Origin: Pseudogemmobacter humi
Lineage (GTDB): Bacteria > Pseudomonadota > Alphaproteobacteria > Rhodobacterales > Rhodobacteraceae
Length of the DNA stretch: 64,000 nt
Reading direction: 5' to 3'
NCBI RefSeq assembly: GCF_900609055.1
Contig: NZ_UXAW01000051.1
Span: 1-64,000, forward strand
Part shown: piece by piece, positions 1 through 8,705 of the stretch
Layout of the letters: each line of letters opens with the position of its first letter
How positions within the stretch are numbered: position 1 is the first letter of the stretch
Notes under the pieces: model-generated
What the model saw: only the letters and a program-made list of their open reading frames with translations
Databases searched by the model: none
What the model was told of the DNA's origin: nothing
Made by a program: the position numbers and the translations under genes

Positions 1-213
1 CCGCCCGCCCCCGAGCGCGCCGCGGCCCCTGCGCGGGAAGATCATCGCGGGGCGCGCGACCTGCCGCGCGACGGAATCTACGGCGACCGGGACCGCCGGC
101 GCGAGGAAAGCCGCCGCCGTTACGAGCATGACGATGATGATGACGACCGCCGCCATGGCCGCAGCAAGCGCAGCCGGCTGAACGATTTCCTCGGCGATAT
201 CTTCGATTTCTGA
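1..213 (+). CDS. C-terminal tail of a probable TFIIB-type zinc-ribbon protein (5' truncated)
   Basis: The reading frame is open from base 1 to a TGA at 211-213, so only the last 70 residues are seen. The tail is extremely charged: Arg-rich, with a run of six Asp, and it ends in a hydrophobic FLGDIFDF motif. From memory, alphaproteobacterial zf-TFIIB proteins have a short N-terminal zinc ribbon followed by this kind of Arg/Asp-rich low-complexity tail and an xxDLFDF-like end. The zinc ribbon itself would lie outside the window, so the family call is an inference. The codon usage is coding-like and GC-rich. Confidence 0.5.
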   Translation, partial: PPAPERAAAPAREDHRGARDLPRDGIYGDRDRRREESRRRYEHDDDDDDRRHGRSKRSRLNDFLGDIFDF

Positions 214-245
214 CCACGGGTCCCGGGCGAAAGCCCGGGCCGCGC

Positions 246-1844
246 TCAGACCATCATTTCCTTGGTCGCGGTCAGTTTCGCCAGCGGATAGTCGCGCACC
301 ACCCGGTCGATGTCCCATTGCAGCCGGGTCAGGAACACCAGATCGCCGTCGGAATCGCTGGCGATATGCTGCTTGTTCACGTTGACCAGTTTCTCGATCT
401 CGGCCTTGTCGCCGGAAATCCAGCGCGCCGAGCTGAACTGCGAGGGCTCGAACCGCACCGGGATCGAATATTCCAGCTGGATGCGGCTGGCCAGCACGTC
501 GAATTGCAGCGCGCCCACCACGCCGACGATGAAACCCGAGCCGATCATCGGCCGGAACACCTTGGCGGCGCCTTCCTCGGCGAATTGCAGCAGCGCCTTT
601 TCCAGGTGTTTCGCCTTCATCGGATCGGTGGCGCGGATGTTTTGCAAGAGTTCCGGCGCGAAAGACGGGATGCCGGTGAAGCGCAACGTCTCGCCCTCGG
701 TCAGCGCGTCGCCGATACGCAGCTGGCCGTGGTTCGGGATGCCGATGATGTCGCCCGCCCAGGCCTCCTCGGCCAGTTCGCGGTCGGCGGCGAGGAACAG
801 CACCGGGTTCGTCACCGCCATCGGCTTCTTCGAGCGCACATGGGTCAGCTTCATGCCACGCTCGAAATGCCCCGAGGCGAGGCGGACGAAGGCCACCCGG
901 TCGCGGTGCTTCGGGTCCATATTGGCCTGGACCTTGAACACGAAGCCGGTAACTTTCGGCTCATCCGCCGCCACCGGACGCTCGGCCGCCTTCTGCGGCT
1001 GCGGGCCGGGGCCGAAATTGCCGATCCCCTCCATCAGTTCCTTCACCCCGAAGGAATTGATCGCCGAGCCGAACCAGATCGGCGTCATCGCGCCATGCAG
1101 GAAGGCCTGGCGGTCGAAGGCCGGCAGCAGTTCGCGCACCATGGCGATCTCGTCGCGCAGTTGCGCCAGCATGTCGGCGGGGATGTGATCGGCCAGACGC
1201 GGATCGTCCAGCCCGTCGAGTTTCACCGATTCCGCCACCTTGTTGCGGTCGGCGCGGTCCATCAGTTCCAGCCGGTCGTTCAGAAGGTCATAGGCGCCGA
1301 GGAAATCGCGCCCCGAGCCGATCGGCCACGAAGCCGGCGTCACGTCGATCGCCAGGTTCTCCTGGATCTCGTCGATGATCTCGAACGTGTCGCGGGCCTC
1401 GCGGTCCATCTTGTTGCAGAAGGTCAGGATCGGCAGATCGCGCAGCCGGCAGACCTCGAACAGCTTCCGGGTCTGGCTTTCCACCCCCTTGGCGCCGTCG
1501 ATCACCATCACCGCGGCGTCCACCGCGGTCAGCGTGCGATAGGTGTCCTCGGAAAAGTCCGAGTGGCCGGGGGTGTCGACCAGGTTGAAGCGGTATTCGC
1601 GGTAGTCGAAGGACATCGCCGAGGCCGAGACCGAGATGCCGCGGTCCTGCTCCAGCTTGAGGAAGTCCGAGCGCGTGCGCCGCGCCTCGCCCTTGGCGCG
1701 CACCTGGCCTGCCATCTGGATCGCGCCCCCGAACAGCAGGAACTTCTCCGTCAGCGTGGTCTTGCCGGCGTCCGGGTGCGCGATGATCGCGAAGGTCCGG
1801 CGGCGGGCGATCTCGGAAGGCAGAGGGGGGGCATTGTCCAGCAT
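246..1844 (-). CDS. prfC: peptide chain release factor 3 (RF3)
   Basis: RF3 is the translational GTPase that recycles RF1/RF2 from the ribosome after peptide release. The protein starts MLDNAPPLPSEIARRR and is 532 aa, close to the 529 aa of E. coli RF3; the frame stays open further upstream, but that extension has no family resemblance. G-domain motifs are clear: G1 AHPDAGKTT (about 22-30), G3 DTPGHSDFSEDTYR, G4 NKMDR. The C-terminal part carries the RF3 signature region (GVVGALQFDVLASR). It is transcribed away from the secreted protein gene at 1948, leaving about 100 bp for divergent promoters. Confidence 0.96.
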   Translation of the reverse strand: MLDNAPPLPSEIARRRTFAIIAHPDAGKTTLTEKFLLFGGAIQMAGQVRAKGEARRTRSDFLKLEQDRGISVSASAMSFDYREYRFNLVDTPGHSDFSEDTYRTLTAVDAAVMVIDGAKGVESQTRKLFEVCRLRDLPILTFCNKMDREARDTFEIIDEIQENLAIDVTPASWPIGSGRDFLGAYDLLNDRLELMDRADRNKVAESVKLDGLDDPRLADHIPADMLAQLRDEIAMVRELLPAFDRQAFLHGAMTPIWFGSAINSFGVKELMEGIGNFGPGPQPQKAAERPVAADEPKVTGFVFKVQANMDPKHRDRVAFVRLASGHFERGMKLTHVRSKKPMAVTNPVLFLAADRELAEEAWAGDIIGIPNHGQLRIGDALTEGETLRFTGIPSFAPELLQNIRATDPMKAKHLEKALLQFAEEGAAKVFRPMIGSGFIVGVVGALQFDVLASRIQLEYSIPVRFEPSQFSSARWISGDKAEIEKLVNVNKQHIASDSDGDLVFLTRLQWDIDRVVRDYPLAKLTATKEMMV

Positions 1845-1947
1845 GAGCGGGCTTCTAGCGGTTTCCGCGCGGCCCGTCCACGGGGCTGTGGCTCTGGACA
1901 GGCAGGGGTGCGCATGGTTTTGCTGCGGGAAAGTGCGGGGTGCGGAT

Positions 1948-2826
1948 ATGCGTCGTGTTCTCCTGGTTCTGGCTTTGGTGCTGGCCGCGCCCGCGCGCGC
2001 AGCCTGGTTCACCGACAACGGCGACCGCGAGGCGCTGACGGTCTTACGCGACAAACCCGCCGCCGGGCTGAGCGCCACCGAGGTCGCGCTGCTGACCGCG
2101 GCGAACCGTACCGGCTGGATCGACATTCCGGCCTGCGGCTGGGGCTCGAACGCGGTGCTGGTCAATGTGGGGGGCGTGGATTACGCGATCACCTCGCTGC
2201 ATCTGCTGGTGGCCAGGCTGCCAGGCGATGTGCATTGCGAGCCCGACGATCCGGCGCTGTTCTATCCCTATGCCGCCTACCGCGGGCCGGGGGATCCCGC
2301 TCTGCGGGAATTGTCCCGCGTCACGGTGGAACTGGAGCCGATGCCGGTCAATTTCACCCGCAGCGGCGTGGCCATGCCCTGGGTCCAGGACTGGGTGGCC
2401 TACCGGCTGACGCGGCCCGTCTCGGACGAGATCATGCCCGAGGGCACCTGGGGCGCGGGTCAGCCGCGCGGCGCGATGCAATGGTCTTCGCGCCAGCATA
2501 GCGCGGGCCCGGTCTGGGTGCTGGGCTATGACGGACGCTTCCACCGCGAGAACGGCTGGCAGTTCTCGTGGCAGGAATGCGGGCAGCGCCGCCAGCGTTT
2601 CGGCATGGCGGTGATCTACTTCAGCTGCGACATCTCGCCGGGCGCCAGTTCCTCGCCGATCATGGTGATGGAGGCGGGTGAGATGACGCTCCAGGGCATC
2701 GTCAGCGCCTCGATGGAGCCCTGGATCGGCACCGACACCGCGCTGCCCGAAAGCGCGCTGTTCTGGAACCTCGGCACCGCGAGCGAGGGGATGCAGCGCA
2801 GGCTGGAACACCACGCCGCGCCATGA
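1948..2826 (+). CDS. secreted trypsin-like/V8-type serine protease homologue
   Basis: 292 aa starting MRRVLLVLALVLAAPARA, a clear Sec signal peptide (cleavage near residue 19). The body resembles a chymotrypsin-fold protein: ITSLHLLV (His85) stands where TAAHC holds the catalytic His, and the PGASSSP stretch (231-237, Ser234) stands where GDSGGP holds the nucleophile. Three or more Cys could form disulfides. The first trypsin motif is weak (SLH instead of AAH), so activity is uncertain. The start was chosen because the signal peptide follows directly; the frame is open upstream inside prfC antisense. It lies convergent to the Hint gene at 3065, with a repeat element between them. Confidence 0.6.
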   Translation: MRRVLLVLALVLAAPARAAWFTDNGDREALTVLRDKPAAGLSATEVALLTAANRTGWIDIPACGWGSNAVLVNVGGVDYAITSLHLLVARLPGDVHCEPDDPALFYPYAAYRGPGDPALRELSRVTVELEPMPVNFTRSGVAMPWVQDWVAYRLTRPVSDEIMPEGTWGAGQPRGAMQWSSRQHSAGPVWVLGYDGRFHRENGWQFSWQECGQRRQRFGMAVIYFSCDISPGASSSPIMVMEAGEMTLQGIVSASMEPWIGTDTALPESALFWNLGTASEGMQRRLEHHAAP

Positions 2827-2900
2827 TCCGGCCGCGGCGGCAAAAGCGGGGCCGGCGCCGCCGGCTAAATTCCCGGACCGTCCGCTCTTTGCATGGCGTG

Positions 2901-3016
2901 GAAGAGGGGGCCCTGCCCCCTCGGCCTTCGGCCTCACCCCCGGGATATTTAAGGACAGAAAATGGCAGGAGCGTTTCTGTTCATTTTCTGTCCTTAAATA
3001 TCCCCGCCGGAGGCAT
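2901..3016. repeat. Intergenic repeat element, copy A (23-bp perfect inverted repeat plus conserved flanks)
   Basis: Arms at 2942-2964 (beginning GGGATATTTAAGGACAGAAA) and 2982-3004 are perfect inverted repeats of 23 bp with a 17-nt loop. On the left lies a GGGCCCTGCCCCCTCGGCC / TTCGGCCTCACCC block, on the right CCGCCGGAGGCAT. The same arms and both flanks recur at 10054-10173 in the opposite orientation. It lies between two convergent genes. There is no U-tract, so it is not a classical intrinsic terminator, but the hairpin would be very strong in RNA. Confidence 0.85.
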
Positions 3017-3064
3017 TTCGCGCCATAAGGCGCGAAACCTCTTCTGGCTGCGGCTGGCAAAGGG

Positions 3065-4111
3065 TCACCGGCCCGGACCGCCCCTCGTCCGCGCGGGGTA
3101 GAGCGCCTCGCCGCCGAGGGTTTCCAGGAATTGCCGCCCGGCCTCGGTGCCGAAATGCTGCACCTGGGCAAGGCCGGGGAAGCGCGTTTGCACCTCGGCC
3201 GCCAGTTCCGGCGGCAGGCGCGAGATTGTGGCGTCGTTGACCATCAGGCTCTCGGCCGGGATGCCCTCAGCATAGATGATCTCGTGATGGTCGAAGATCA
3301 GGCTGAACCAGTCGGTGAAGCCGCCCTCGCGGATGAAGACACGCTCGCCATCCGCGAGCCAGCGCGCCTGGACCAGCAGTTCCGAGGTCGCCAGCCCCGG
3401 CACCCGGTGTCGCTGGTAGAGGAACATCCGGTGATGTTGGCTGACGATCAGATCGCCGCTGTTGCCGAGCGTTCCGGCGGTGATCACCACCGGGGCGAAG
3501 ACCCCCACCGCGCGCAGCGTGGCGCGGCCCACGAGGCGCAGCACCTGCGGGCCGTGATCGCGGGTCAGGATCTTCATCCCCGGCTCAAGATTCTCGACCG
3601 CGACCTGGCGGCCGTCGGCCAGCGTGATCCCGGTGCCGCGCGCGAAGGAAAGGCACATCAGCTCCGACAGCCGGATATCGCCCGGCGTGGTATCGGTGGT
3701 CAGAAGGGTGTATTCCGCCCGCTCCGAGACCGGCGAGAGCGGCAGCACGTAAAGCCCGCCCGCCACCTGCAACAGCAGGATCTCGATCCGGTCGCCGTCG
3801 TCGGCCATCAGTGTGTAGCGGGCGATGGTCGCCACCGGATCGCCGGGCCGCCCCACGGCGGACCCCTCGCCCACCCGCGGATCGGCGCCGGCCTCCGGGT
3901 GGGTCAGCACCAGCCGCGCGGGCCGCGCGCCGGGTTCCAGCTGATAGATGTCGCCCGATTCCACCTCGTCGGGCAGGCCGAGGCCGTCGCCCATATTCGC
4001 CCCGGCCGAGACCCAGATGTCATCGGCGGCAAAGACCTGGCAGGCATGTCCGGGCGAAGGAGAGGCGGGCGCAGCACGGCTGGCCGTGGCCCGCGAGGGG
4101 GAATCTGTCAT
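3065..4111 (-). CDS. Hint (hedgehog/intein) domain protein
   Basis: 348 aa from MTDSPSRATASRA; an earlier ATG 13 codons upstream is possible. The centre carries a Hint-type start: Cys within LMCLSFARGTGI followed by TLADGRQVAVENLEPGMKI, then a block with SQHHRMFLYQRHRV and a late SLIFDHHEIIYAEGIPAESL segment. This pattern is widespread in Rhodobacteraceae Hint proteins, where the domain often sits in secreted or surface proteins with a short N-terminal module. There is no signal peptide. No extein-like C-terminal Asn partner is obvious, so self-splicing is not claimed; self-processing remains possible. The exact role is unknown. Confidence 0.75.
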   Translation of the reverse strand: MTDSPSRATASRAAPASPSPGHACQVFAADDIWVSAGANMGDGLGLPDEVESGDIYQLEPGARPARLVLTHPEAGADPRVGEGSAVGRPGDPVATIARYTLMADDGDRIEILLLQVAGGLYVLPLSPVSERAEYTLLTTDTTPGDIRLSELMCLSFARGTGITLADGRQVAVENLEPGMKILTRDHGPQVLRLVGRATLRAVGVFAPVVITAGTLGNSGDLIVSQHHRMFLYQRHRVPGLATSELLVQARWLADGERVFIREGGFTDWFSLIFDHHEIIYAEGIPAESLMVNDATISRLPPELAAEVQTRFPGLAQVQHFGTEAGRQFLETLGGEALYPARTRGGPGR

Positions 4112-4272
4112 CTTCGATCGAAATCCTGACCGTCTGCTAAGCCCCACCACCGGAGGAAGGATAGCAGTTTCCGCACACCGGGGTCAAACGCTCTGCGCCG
4201 CAGGGCCGTGGCTCTTGCATCCTCGGGGCCGGGCGGCCAGGCTCGGGACTGCGGCAAAGCAGGGAGAAGGCG

Positions 4273-5052
4273 ATGGATCTGGGAATCGCGGGCAGGCGGG
4301 CGCTGGTCAGCGCGGCCTCAAAGGGCCTCGGCCGGGGCTGCGCCGGGGCTTTGGCGGCGGCGGGGGTGGATCTGGTGATCTGCGCGCGCGGCACTGACGC
4401 GCTGGAGCGCACCGCGGCGGAGCTGGCCGAACGGCACGGCGTCAGCGTTACCCCCGTGGTGGCCGATATCACCCGCGCGGAGGACCGCGCCCGGGTTCTG
4501 GCGGCTGCGGAGGGGGCCGACATCCTCGTGACCAATGCCGGAGGCCCGCCGCCGGGGCTGTGGAGCGACTGGACGCGCGAGGATTTCCTTCGCGCCCTGG
4601 ACGCCAACATGCTGACGCCGATCGCTTTGATGCAGGCGCTTTTGCCGGGGATGATCGCACGGGGCTGGGGCCGGGTGGTCAACATCACCTCGGCCTCGGT
4701 GCGCGCGCCGATCGACGTGCTGGGCCTGTCGAACACCGCCCGCACCGGGCTGACCGGCTTCGTCGCCGGCACCGCGCGCCAGGTGGCGGGCAGTGGGGTG
4801 ACGATCAACAACCTTCTGCCCGGTATGCATGCGACCGACCGCGCCGTCGCGCTGGATCAGGGGGCGGCGCATGCGCAGGGAATCGGCGTGGACGAGGCGA
4901 AGAAGGCGCGTGCCGCCACCATTCCCGCCGGGCGCTACGGCACGGCAGAGGAATTCGGCGCCACCTGCGCCTTCCTCTGCTCGGTCCATGCCGGTTATAT
5001 CGTCGGGCAGAATATCCTGATCGACGGTGGATCGACCAATCTTACGGTCTAG
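4273..5052 (+). CDS. SDR-family oxidoreductase lacking the usual Tyr/Lys catalytic pair
   Basis: 259 aa Rossmann protein. The nucleotide-binding motif SAASKGLG (13-20), the NAGG motif (88-91) and the end IVGQNILIDGGSTN are classical SDR. The catalytic region reads NITSASVRAPIDVLGLSNTAR: the Ser near 140 is there, but the expected Tyr is Ser153 and the expected Lys is Arg157 (S-N-T-A-R instead of Y-x-x-x-K). Such LSNxxR proteins form a recognisable SDR subgroup often labelled 3-oxoacyl-ACP reductase, but their chemistry cannot be assumed. A good ribosome binding site (GGGAGAAGG) precedes the ATG. It stands alone between the Hint gene and the IS remnant. Confidence 0.85.
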   Translation: MDLGIAGRRALVSAASKGLGRGCAGALAAAGVDLVICARGTDALERTAAELAERHGVSVTPVVADITRAEDRARVLAAAEGADILVTNAGGPPPGLWSDWTREDFLRALDANMLTPIALMQALLPGMIARGWGRVVNITSASVRAPIDVLGLSNTARTGLTGFVAGTARQVAGSGVTINNLLPGMHATDRAVALDQGAAHAQGIGVDEAKKARAATIPAGRYGTAEEFGATCAFLCSVHAGYIVGQNILIDGGSTNLTV

Positions 5053-5224
5053 GAGCGGGCCGTTGTTGCCCTGTCACCAGCCGGGTGCCCGGCAGCCGGA
5101 GCCCTTGCCACCGGCCCCGGGCAACGAGAGCGTAATCGCCGCGGCTCCGGCCCTGCCGGACACATGCCCCGCTCCGCGCGGCCTTTCACAGGCGCAAACC
5201 GGGGCCGCCATCCCCTCCACCTGA

Positions 5225-5401
5225 TCCCGCGCGTCGGCGATTCCCCACAATGCCGAGGCGGCCAAGGCTCGCAATTTCATCGGGCGCGCCTTCTGTCGTC
5301 TCAGGGACCGGCGCAGGATCGCCGCCCGCTACGGCAAACCCGCGAACACCTTCGCTTTCGGCGTCGGCGTCGCGGCAACCATCCTGTGGTGGGCCGATTG
5401 A
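5225..5401 (+). pseudogene. C-terminal remnant of an IS5-family transposase
   Basis: In frame from 5225 to the TGA at 5399-5401 there is a peptide with ARNFIGRAFCRL, RDRRRIAARYGKPANTF and a hydrophobic end ATILWWAD. This matches the C-terminus of IS5-group transposases (N-R-x-E-x-x-F-x-x-L-K-x-x-R-R-I-A-T-R-Y-D-K pattern followed by a hydrophobic helix). A stop lies at 5222 and no catalytic DDE region is present, so only the last ~58 codons survive. No terminal inverted repeats were found by eye. It abuts the 3' end of the regulator at 5405, which suggests that the insertion removed that gene's C-terminal half. Confidence 0.65.
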
Positions 5402-5404
5402 GGC

Positions 5405-5776
5405 TCAGGCCTGGGGCTCGCGCGGATCCTGCGCCTCGATCCCGGCCTGCGGCAGCAGCGTCGCGATCTTGTAGAGCAGGCTTTTGGCCGCCCGCGCGCG
5501 GGCCGGATCGTTGGCCTCGACATGGCGCAGCCCGGTGGCCAGCGCGTCGATCTCGTCGGGTGTCAGCACCGTGGGCGGCAGCATCAGCGGCGAGCGCAGG
5601 ATATAGCCGAGGCCGCGCCCCCCGGTGACCGGAAGGCCGGTCGCGGCCATCATCGCCATGTCGCGCCAGACCGTGCGGGTCGAGACGCCCAGCCGGTCGG
5701 CCAGCTCCTGCGCGGTATGCAGCCGGCCGTCGCGCAGGATCTGCACGATATCGTAAAGGCGGTCGTCGCGTTTCAT
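5405..5776 (-). CDS. YafY-like HTH regulator, probably truncated (WYL domain missing)
   Basis: 123 aa. Residues 1-60 form a DeoR/HTH_11 winged helix (RLYDIVQILRDG, TAQELADRLGVSTRTVWRDM, GGRGLGYIL). Residues 62-110 match the linker of YafY-type regulators (LTPDEIDALATGLRHVE, AKSLLYKIATLLP). Family members normally continue into a WYL ligand domain and reach 220-320 aa; here the frame ends right where the transposase remnant begins. The DNA-binding half is intact and might still act. Its target is unknown. It is read divergently from tatA, separated by about 160 bp. Confidence 0.75.
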   Translation of the reverse strand: MKRDDRLYDIVQILRDGRLHTAQELADRLGVSTRTVWRDMAMMAATGLPVTGGRGLGYILRSPLMLPPTVLTPDEIDALATGLRHVEANDPARARAAKSLLYKIATLLPQAGIEAQDPREPQA

Positions 5777-5935
5777 CGGCTTTTCCGGGCGATGGCAGGG
5801 CCTACTGACAAAATACTGTCAGTTGCCCCGCCCCGGCAAGCCGAATCGCCCTTCATCTGCCGCCGCCCCGGCCTTAATCTTACCGCAGACAGGACGGATT
5901 TCCCCCGGCATGCGGGGGCCTGAACGGAGGTTTCC

Positions 5936-6157
5936 ATGTTCCAGAATATCGGCCTTCCCGGCCTTCTTCTGATCGCGGTGGTGGTGCTGGTGCTGTTCGG
6001 CAAAGGCAAGGTCAGCTCGCTGATGGGCGAGGTGGGCAAAGGGATCACCGCCTTCAAGAAAGGCGTGGGTGACGGCAACGCCGAGATCGAGCGCGAAAAG
6101 GCCGAGGCGGCGAAAGACGTGACGCCCGTGGTCGAACCGGAGAAAGACAAGGTCTGA
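5936..6157 (+). CDS. tatA: twin-arginine translocase subunit TatA
   Basis: 73 aa. One N-terminal membrane helix (about 4-20, GLPGLLLIAVVVLVLFG) is followed by the FGKGK hinge, an amphipathic helix (SSLMGEVGKGITAFKKG) and a charged tail. This is the TatA layout; TatA multimers form the pore that moves folded proteins across the inner membrane. It is the first gene of tatA-tatB-tatC, preceded by GAACGGAGGTTTCC, a strong ribosome binding site. The 85-bp gap to tatB holds a small GC-rich hairpin (GGCTTTCGCCCC..GGGGGCG type) that could tune the TatA:TatB ratio. Confidence 0.95.
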   Translation: MFQNIGLPGLLLIAVVVLVLFGKGKVSSLMGEVGKGITAFKKGVGDGNAEIEREKAEAAKDVTPVVEPEKDKV

Positions 6158-6242
6158 CCGGCAGGTGCCGGGCAGGGCTTTCGCCCCGGAGCCCCTTCGC
6201 GGGGGCGCGGGTTCGTCTGAGCAATCGTAAGGAGAGGCGCGG

Positions 6243-6959
6243 ATGGAAGTCGGCTGGACCGAGCTTCTGGTCATCGGCATCGTTGCGCTGGTCGTGATCG
6301 GACCGAAGGATCTGCCCGAGATGTTCCGCACTCTGGGCCGGTTCACCGCCAAGCTGCGGTCAATGGCGCGGGATTTCTCGCGCGCGATGGAAGATGCGGC
6401 GAAAGAAACCGGCGTCAAGGACGTGGCCGATGATCTGAAGAAGGTCGTCAGCCCGAAGAATATGGGCCTCGATGCGGTGAAATCGGCGGCGGACAAGTTT
6501 GAGAAATGGGATCCGCTGAAGGGCACCCGTCCGACGCCGGGCAGCACCAGACCCGCAGCCGCTGCGGCTGCCGCGTCCACGGCGGCGACCGCTGCCGCCG
6601 CGCCGGCGGATGCGGCGGCAAAGCCGCTGGCCGACGCTCCGGTCGAGACCCGGCCGCTGGACCCGCCCCAACCCGCCCCCGCGGCCTTCGAGGATGCCCC
6701 GGCCACGGTGACGGCGCCCGCCGCTGCTCCGGCACCGGCAAAGAAGACGCCCGGCCGCACCCGCAGCGCCAGCGCCGCTAAGCCGGTAAGCGCGAAACCC
6801 GCGGCACCGGCCAAAGCAGCACCGGCCAAAACCGCCGCGAAGGCACCCGCCAGGGCCGCCGCGAAATCTGCGGCCGCCAAAAGCGTCAAAGACCCCGCCG
6901 CGAAACCCGCGCCGAAACGCAAATCCGCTGCGACGACTGCGACGAAGGACAGCGCATGA
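6243..6959 (+). CDS. tatB: twin-arginine translocase subunit TatB with a long Ala/Pro/Lys tail
   Basis: 238 aa. The TatB core occupies about residues 1-75: helix [30 protein letters not shown] and an amphipathic segment. TatB binds TatC and the twin-arginine signal peptide. From about residue 96 the protein is low-complexity, first Ala/Pro-rich and then Ala/Lys-rich with [19 protein letters not shown]-type repeats like histone-H1 tails, ending TTATKDSA. This tail is longer than in most TatB proteins (often 150-200 aa) and contains no predicted fold. The stop overlaps the tatC start (ATGA). Confidence 0.93.
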   Translation: MEVGWTELLVIGIVALVVIGPKDLPEMFRTLGRFTAKLRSMARDFSRAMEDAAKETGVKDVADDLKKVVSPKNMGLDAVKSAADKFEKWDPLKGTRPTPGSTRPAAAAAAASTAATAAAAPADAAAKPLADAPVETRPLDPPQPAPAAFEDAPATVTAPAAAPAPAKKTPGRTRSASAAKPVSAKPAAPAKAAPAKTAAKAPARAAAKSAAAKSVKDPAAKPAPKRKSAATTATKDSA

Positions 6960-7846
6960 GCACAGATGAGATCGACGAAAGCTCGGCTCCGCTGATCGAG
7001 CATCTGATCGAGCTGAGGAACCGGATCCTCTGGTCGCTGGCGGCATTCCTCGTCGCCATGATCCTCTGTTTCTCGGTCTGGAATCCGATCTTCAACTTCC
7101 TGACCCGCCCGATCTGCTCTGCTCTGGCCGAACGCCAGCAGGATTGCGGCCTGGTGCTGATCAAGTTGCAGGAGGGGTTCTTCGTCGCGATCCGCATCTC
7201 GGTGATCGGAGGGATCGCGCTGTCTTTCCCCATCGTCGGCTATCAGATGTGGCGCTTCGTGGCGCCCGGGCTTTACCGCAGCGAGAAACAGGCCTTCCTG
7301 CCGTTCCTGATCGCCAGCCCGCTGATGTTCCTGCTGGGCGGGGCGTTCTCCTACTATGTCGTGCTGCCGATCGCCTTCAGCTTCTTCCTGTCGTTCCAGC
7401 AGGGGATGATCTCGGAACCCGGCACCGTGGCCGAGGCCATCGGCCCGGCGGTAGAGGCCGGCAGCCAGGTCGCGCGCGAGGTGAAGGACGCCGCCGGGAT
7501 CGTCTTCCAGGGCTCGATGGAGAGTTACCTCGCGCTGACCACCAGTTTCGTGCTGGCCTTCGGTCTGTGCTTCCAGCTTCCGGTGTTGCTCACGCTGATG
7601 GGCCGGGCCGGGCTGGTCACCTCGGCCGGGCTGGCGGGGGTGCGCCGCTATGCCATCGTGATCATCCTGATCGTCGCCGCCGTGGTGACGCCGCCGGATT
7701 TCATGAGCCAGATCATCCTTTTCGCCGCCGTCTACCCGCTTTATGAAATCTCGATCTTCCTCGTGCGCCGCTTCGAGAAGAAGAAAGAGGCCGAGTTGCG
7801 CGCCGCGGGAGAATGGGAAGAGGACGAAGACGGAACCAACGCATGA
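6956..7846 (+). CDS. tatC: Sec-independent protein translocase TatC
   Basis: 296 aa polytopic membrane protein. The N-terminus [14 protein letters not shown] and the segment [17 protein letters not shown] are hallmark TatC motifs; six membrane helices can be traced, ending in [26 protein letters not shown]. TatC recognises the RR signal peptide. There is an insertion of about 40 residues in the loop after the third helix ([34 protein letters not shown]), as seen in alphaproteobacterial TatC. It starts inside the tatB stop and ends with an ATGA overlap to the DUF815 gene, so all four are one transcript. Confidence 0.96.
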   Translation: MSTDEIDESSAPLIEHLIELRNRILWSLAAFLVAMILCFSVWNPIFNFLTRPICSALAERQQDCGLVLIKLQEGFFVAIRISVIGGIALSFPIVGYQMWRFVAPGLYRSEKQAFLPFLIASPLMFLLGGAFSYYVVLPIAFSFFLSFQQGMISEPGTVAEAIGPAVEAGSQVAREVKDAAGIVFQGSMESYLALTTSFVLAFGLCFQLPVLLTLMGRAGLVTSAGLAGVRRYAIVIILIVAAVVTPPDFMSQIILFAAVYPLYEISIFLVRRFEKKKEAELRAAGEWEEDEDGTNA

Positions 7847-8688
7847 CCGATCCGCTGGAACGTATCGCCGGGGCGCTTGAACGGCTGGCGCCCGCGCCGA
7901 TGCCCGCGCCCGATTTCGACGCGGCCGACGCTTTCGCCTGGGCCACCCAGCCCGACCGGCTGGAACCGGTGACCAGGGTCGCCCGGGTGGACATCTCGCT
8001 TCTGGTGGGTGTGGACCGCTCGCGCGATATCCTGCTGGAGAACACCCGCCATTTCGCCCGCGGCCTGCCCGCGAACAACGCGCTTTTGTGGGGCGCGCGC
8101 GGCATGGGGAAGTCGAGCCTCGTCAAATCCGCCCATGCGCAGATTCTGGCCGAGGGGCTGAGCCTGAAGATCGTGGAACTGTCGCGCGAGGATCTGCCCT
8201 CGGTCGCGCGGCTGCTGAACCATCTGCGCGCGGCGGTGCAGCACCGCTTCCTGCTGTTCTGCGACGATCTCTCGTTCAGCCATGACGACCAGCATTACAA
8301 ATCGCTGAAAGCGGTGCTGGACGGCGGGATTTCCGGCCGGCCCGAAAACGTGCTGTTCTACGCCACCTCGAACCGCCGCCATCTGATGCCGCGCGACATG
8401 ATCGAGAACGAGAGGTCCTCGGCGATCAGCCCGGCCGAGGCGGTCGAGGAAAAGGTTTCGCTGTCCGACCGTTTCGGGCTGTGGCTCGGCTTCCACCCGT
8501 GCAGCCAGGACGAATATCTGGCGATGATCCGCGGCTATTGCGCGGCGCATGGGGTGAAGGTGCCCGAGGAGCGGCTGCGCGCCGAGGCGATCGAATGGCA
8601 GGCCACGCGCGGCTCGCGTTCGGGCCGGGTCGCGTGGCAATTCTTCTGCGATCTGGCCGCGCGCGAAGGGGTCAGGGTCGCGGCGTGA
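7843..8688 (+). CDS. DUF815-family AAA+ ATPase
   Basis: 281 aa from [19 protein letters not shown]-loop ([14 protein letters not shown], about 88-101), a Walker B-like [10 protein letters not shown], and [14 protein letters not shown] as sensor segment match the DUF815 group of AAA+ ATPases. The biochemical role is not established. It overlaps tatC by 4 nt (ATGA), a linkage that is common in Rhodobacteraceae and points to co-expression, though not proof of a role in Tat export. An upstream in-frame ATG inside tatC was not used because the overlap start lies next to the tatC stop and fits the family's N-terminus. Confidence 0.88.
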   Translation: MTDPLERIAGALERLAPAPMPAPDFDAADAFAWATQPDRLEPVTRVARVDISLLVGVDRSRDILLENTRHFARGLPANNALLWGARGMGKSSLVKSAHAQILAEGLSLKIVELSREDLPSVARLLNHLRAAVQHRFLLFCDDLSFSHDDQHYKSLKAVLDGGISGRPENVLFYATSNRRHLMPRDMIENERSSAISPAEAVEEKVSLSDRFGLWLGFHPCSQDEYLAMIRGYCAAHGVKVPEERLRAEAIEWQATRGSRSGRVAWQFFCDLAAREGVRVAA

Positions 8689-8705
8689 TCTGATCGGGGG
8701 CCGGG

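Noticed and set aside
318-2501. Very long plus-strand open frame (over 700 codons) opposite prfC
   Set aside because: It is the antisense of prfC, rich in Arg/His/Gly with no domain; high GC keeps antisense frames open. The same holds for the long frames opposite sucA (26317-29985), odhB/GT2 and the phn genes.
6360-7046. Gly/Arg-rich minus-strand frame opposite tatB
   Set aside because: It is the antisense translation of the Ala/Pro/Lys-rich TatB tail; no ribosome binding site and no family.
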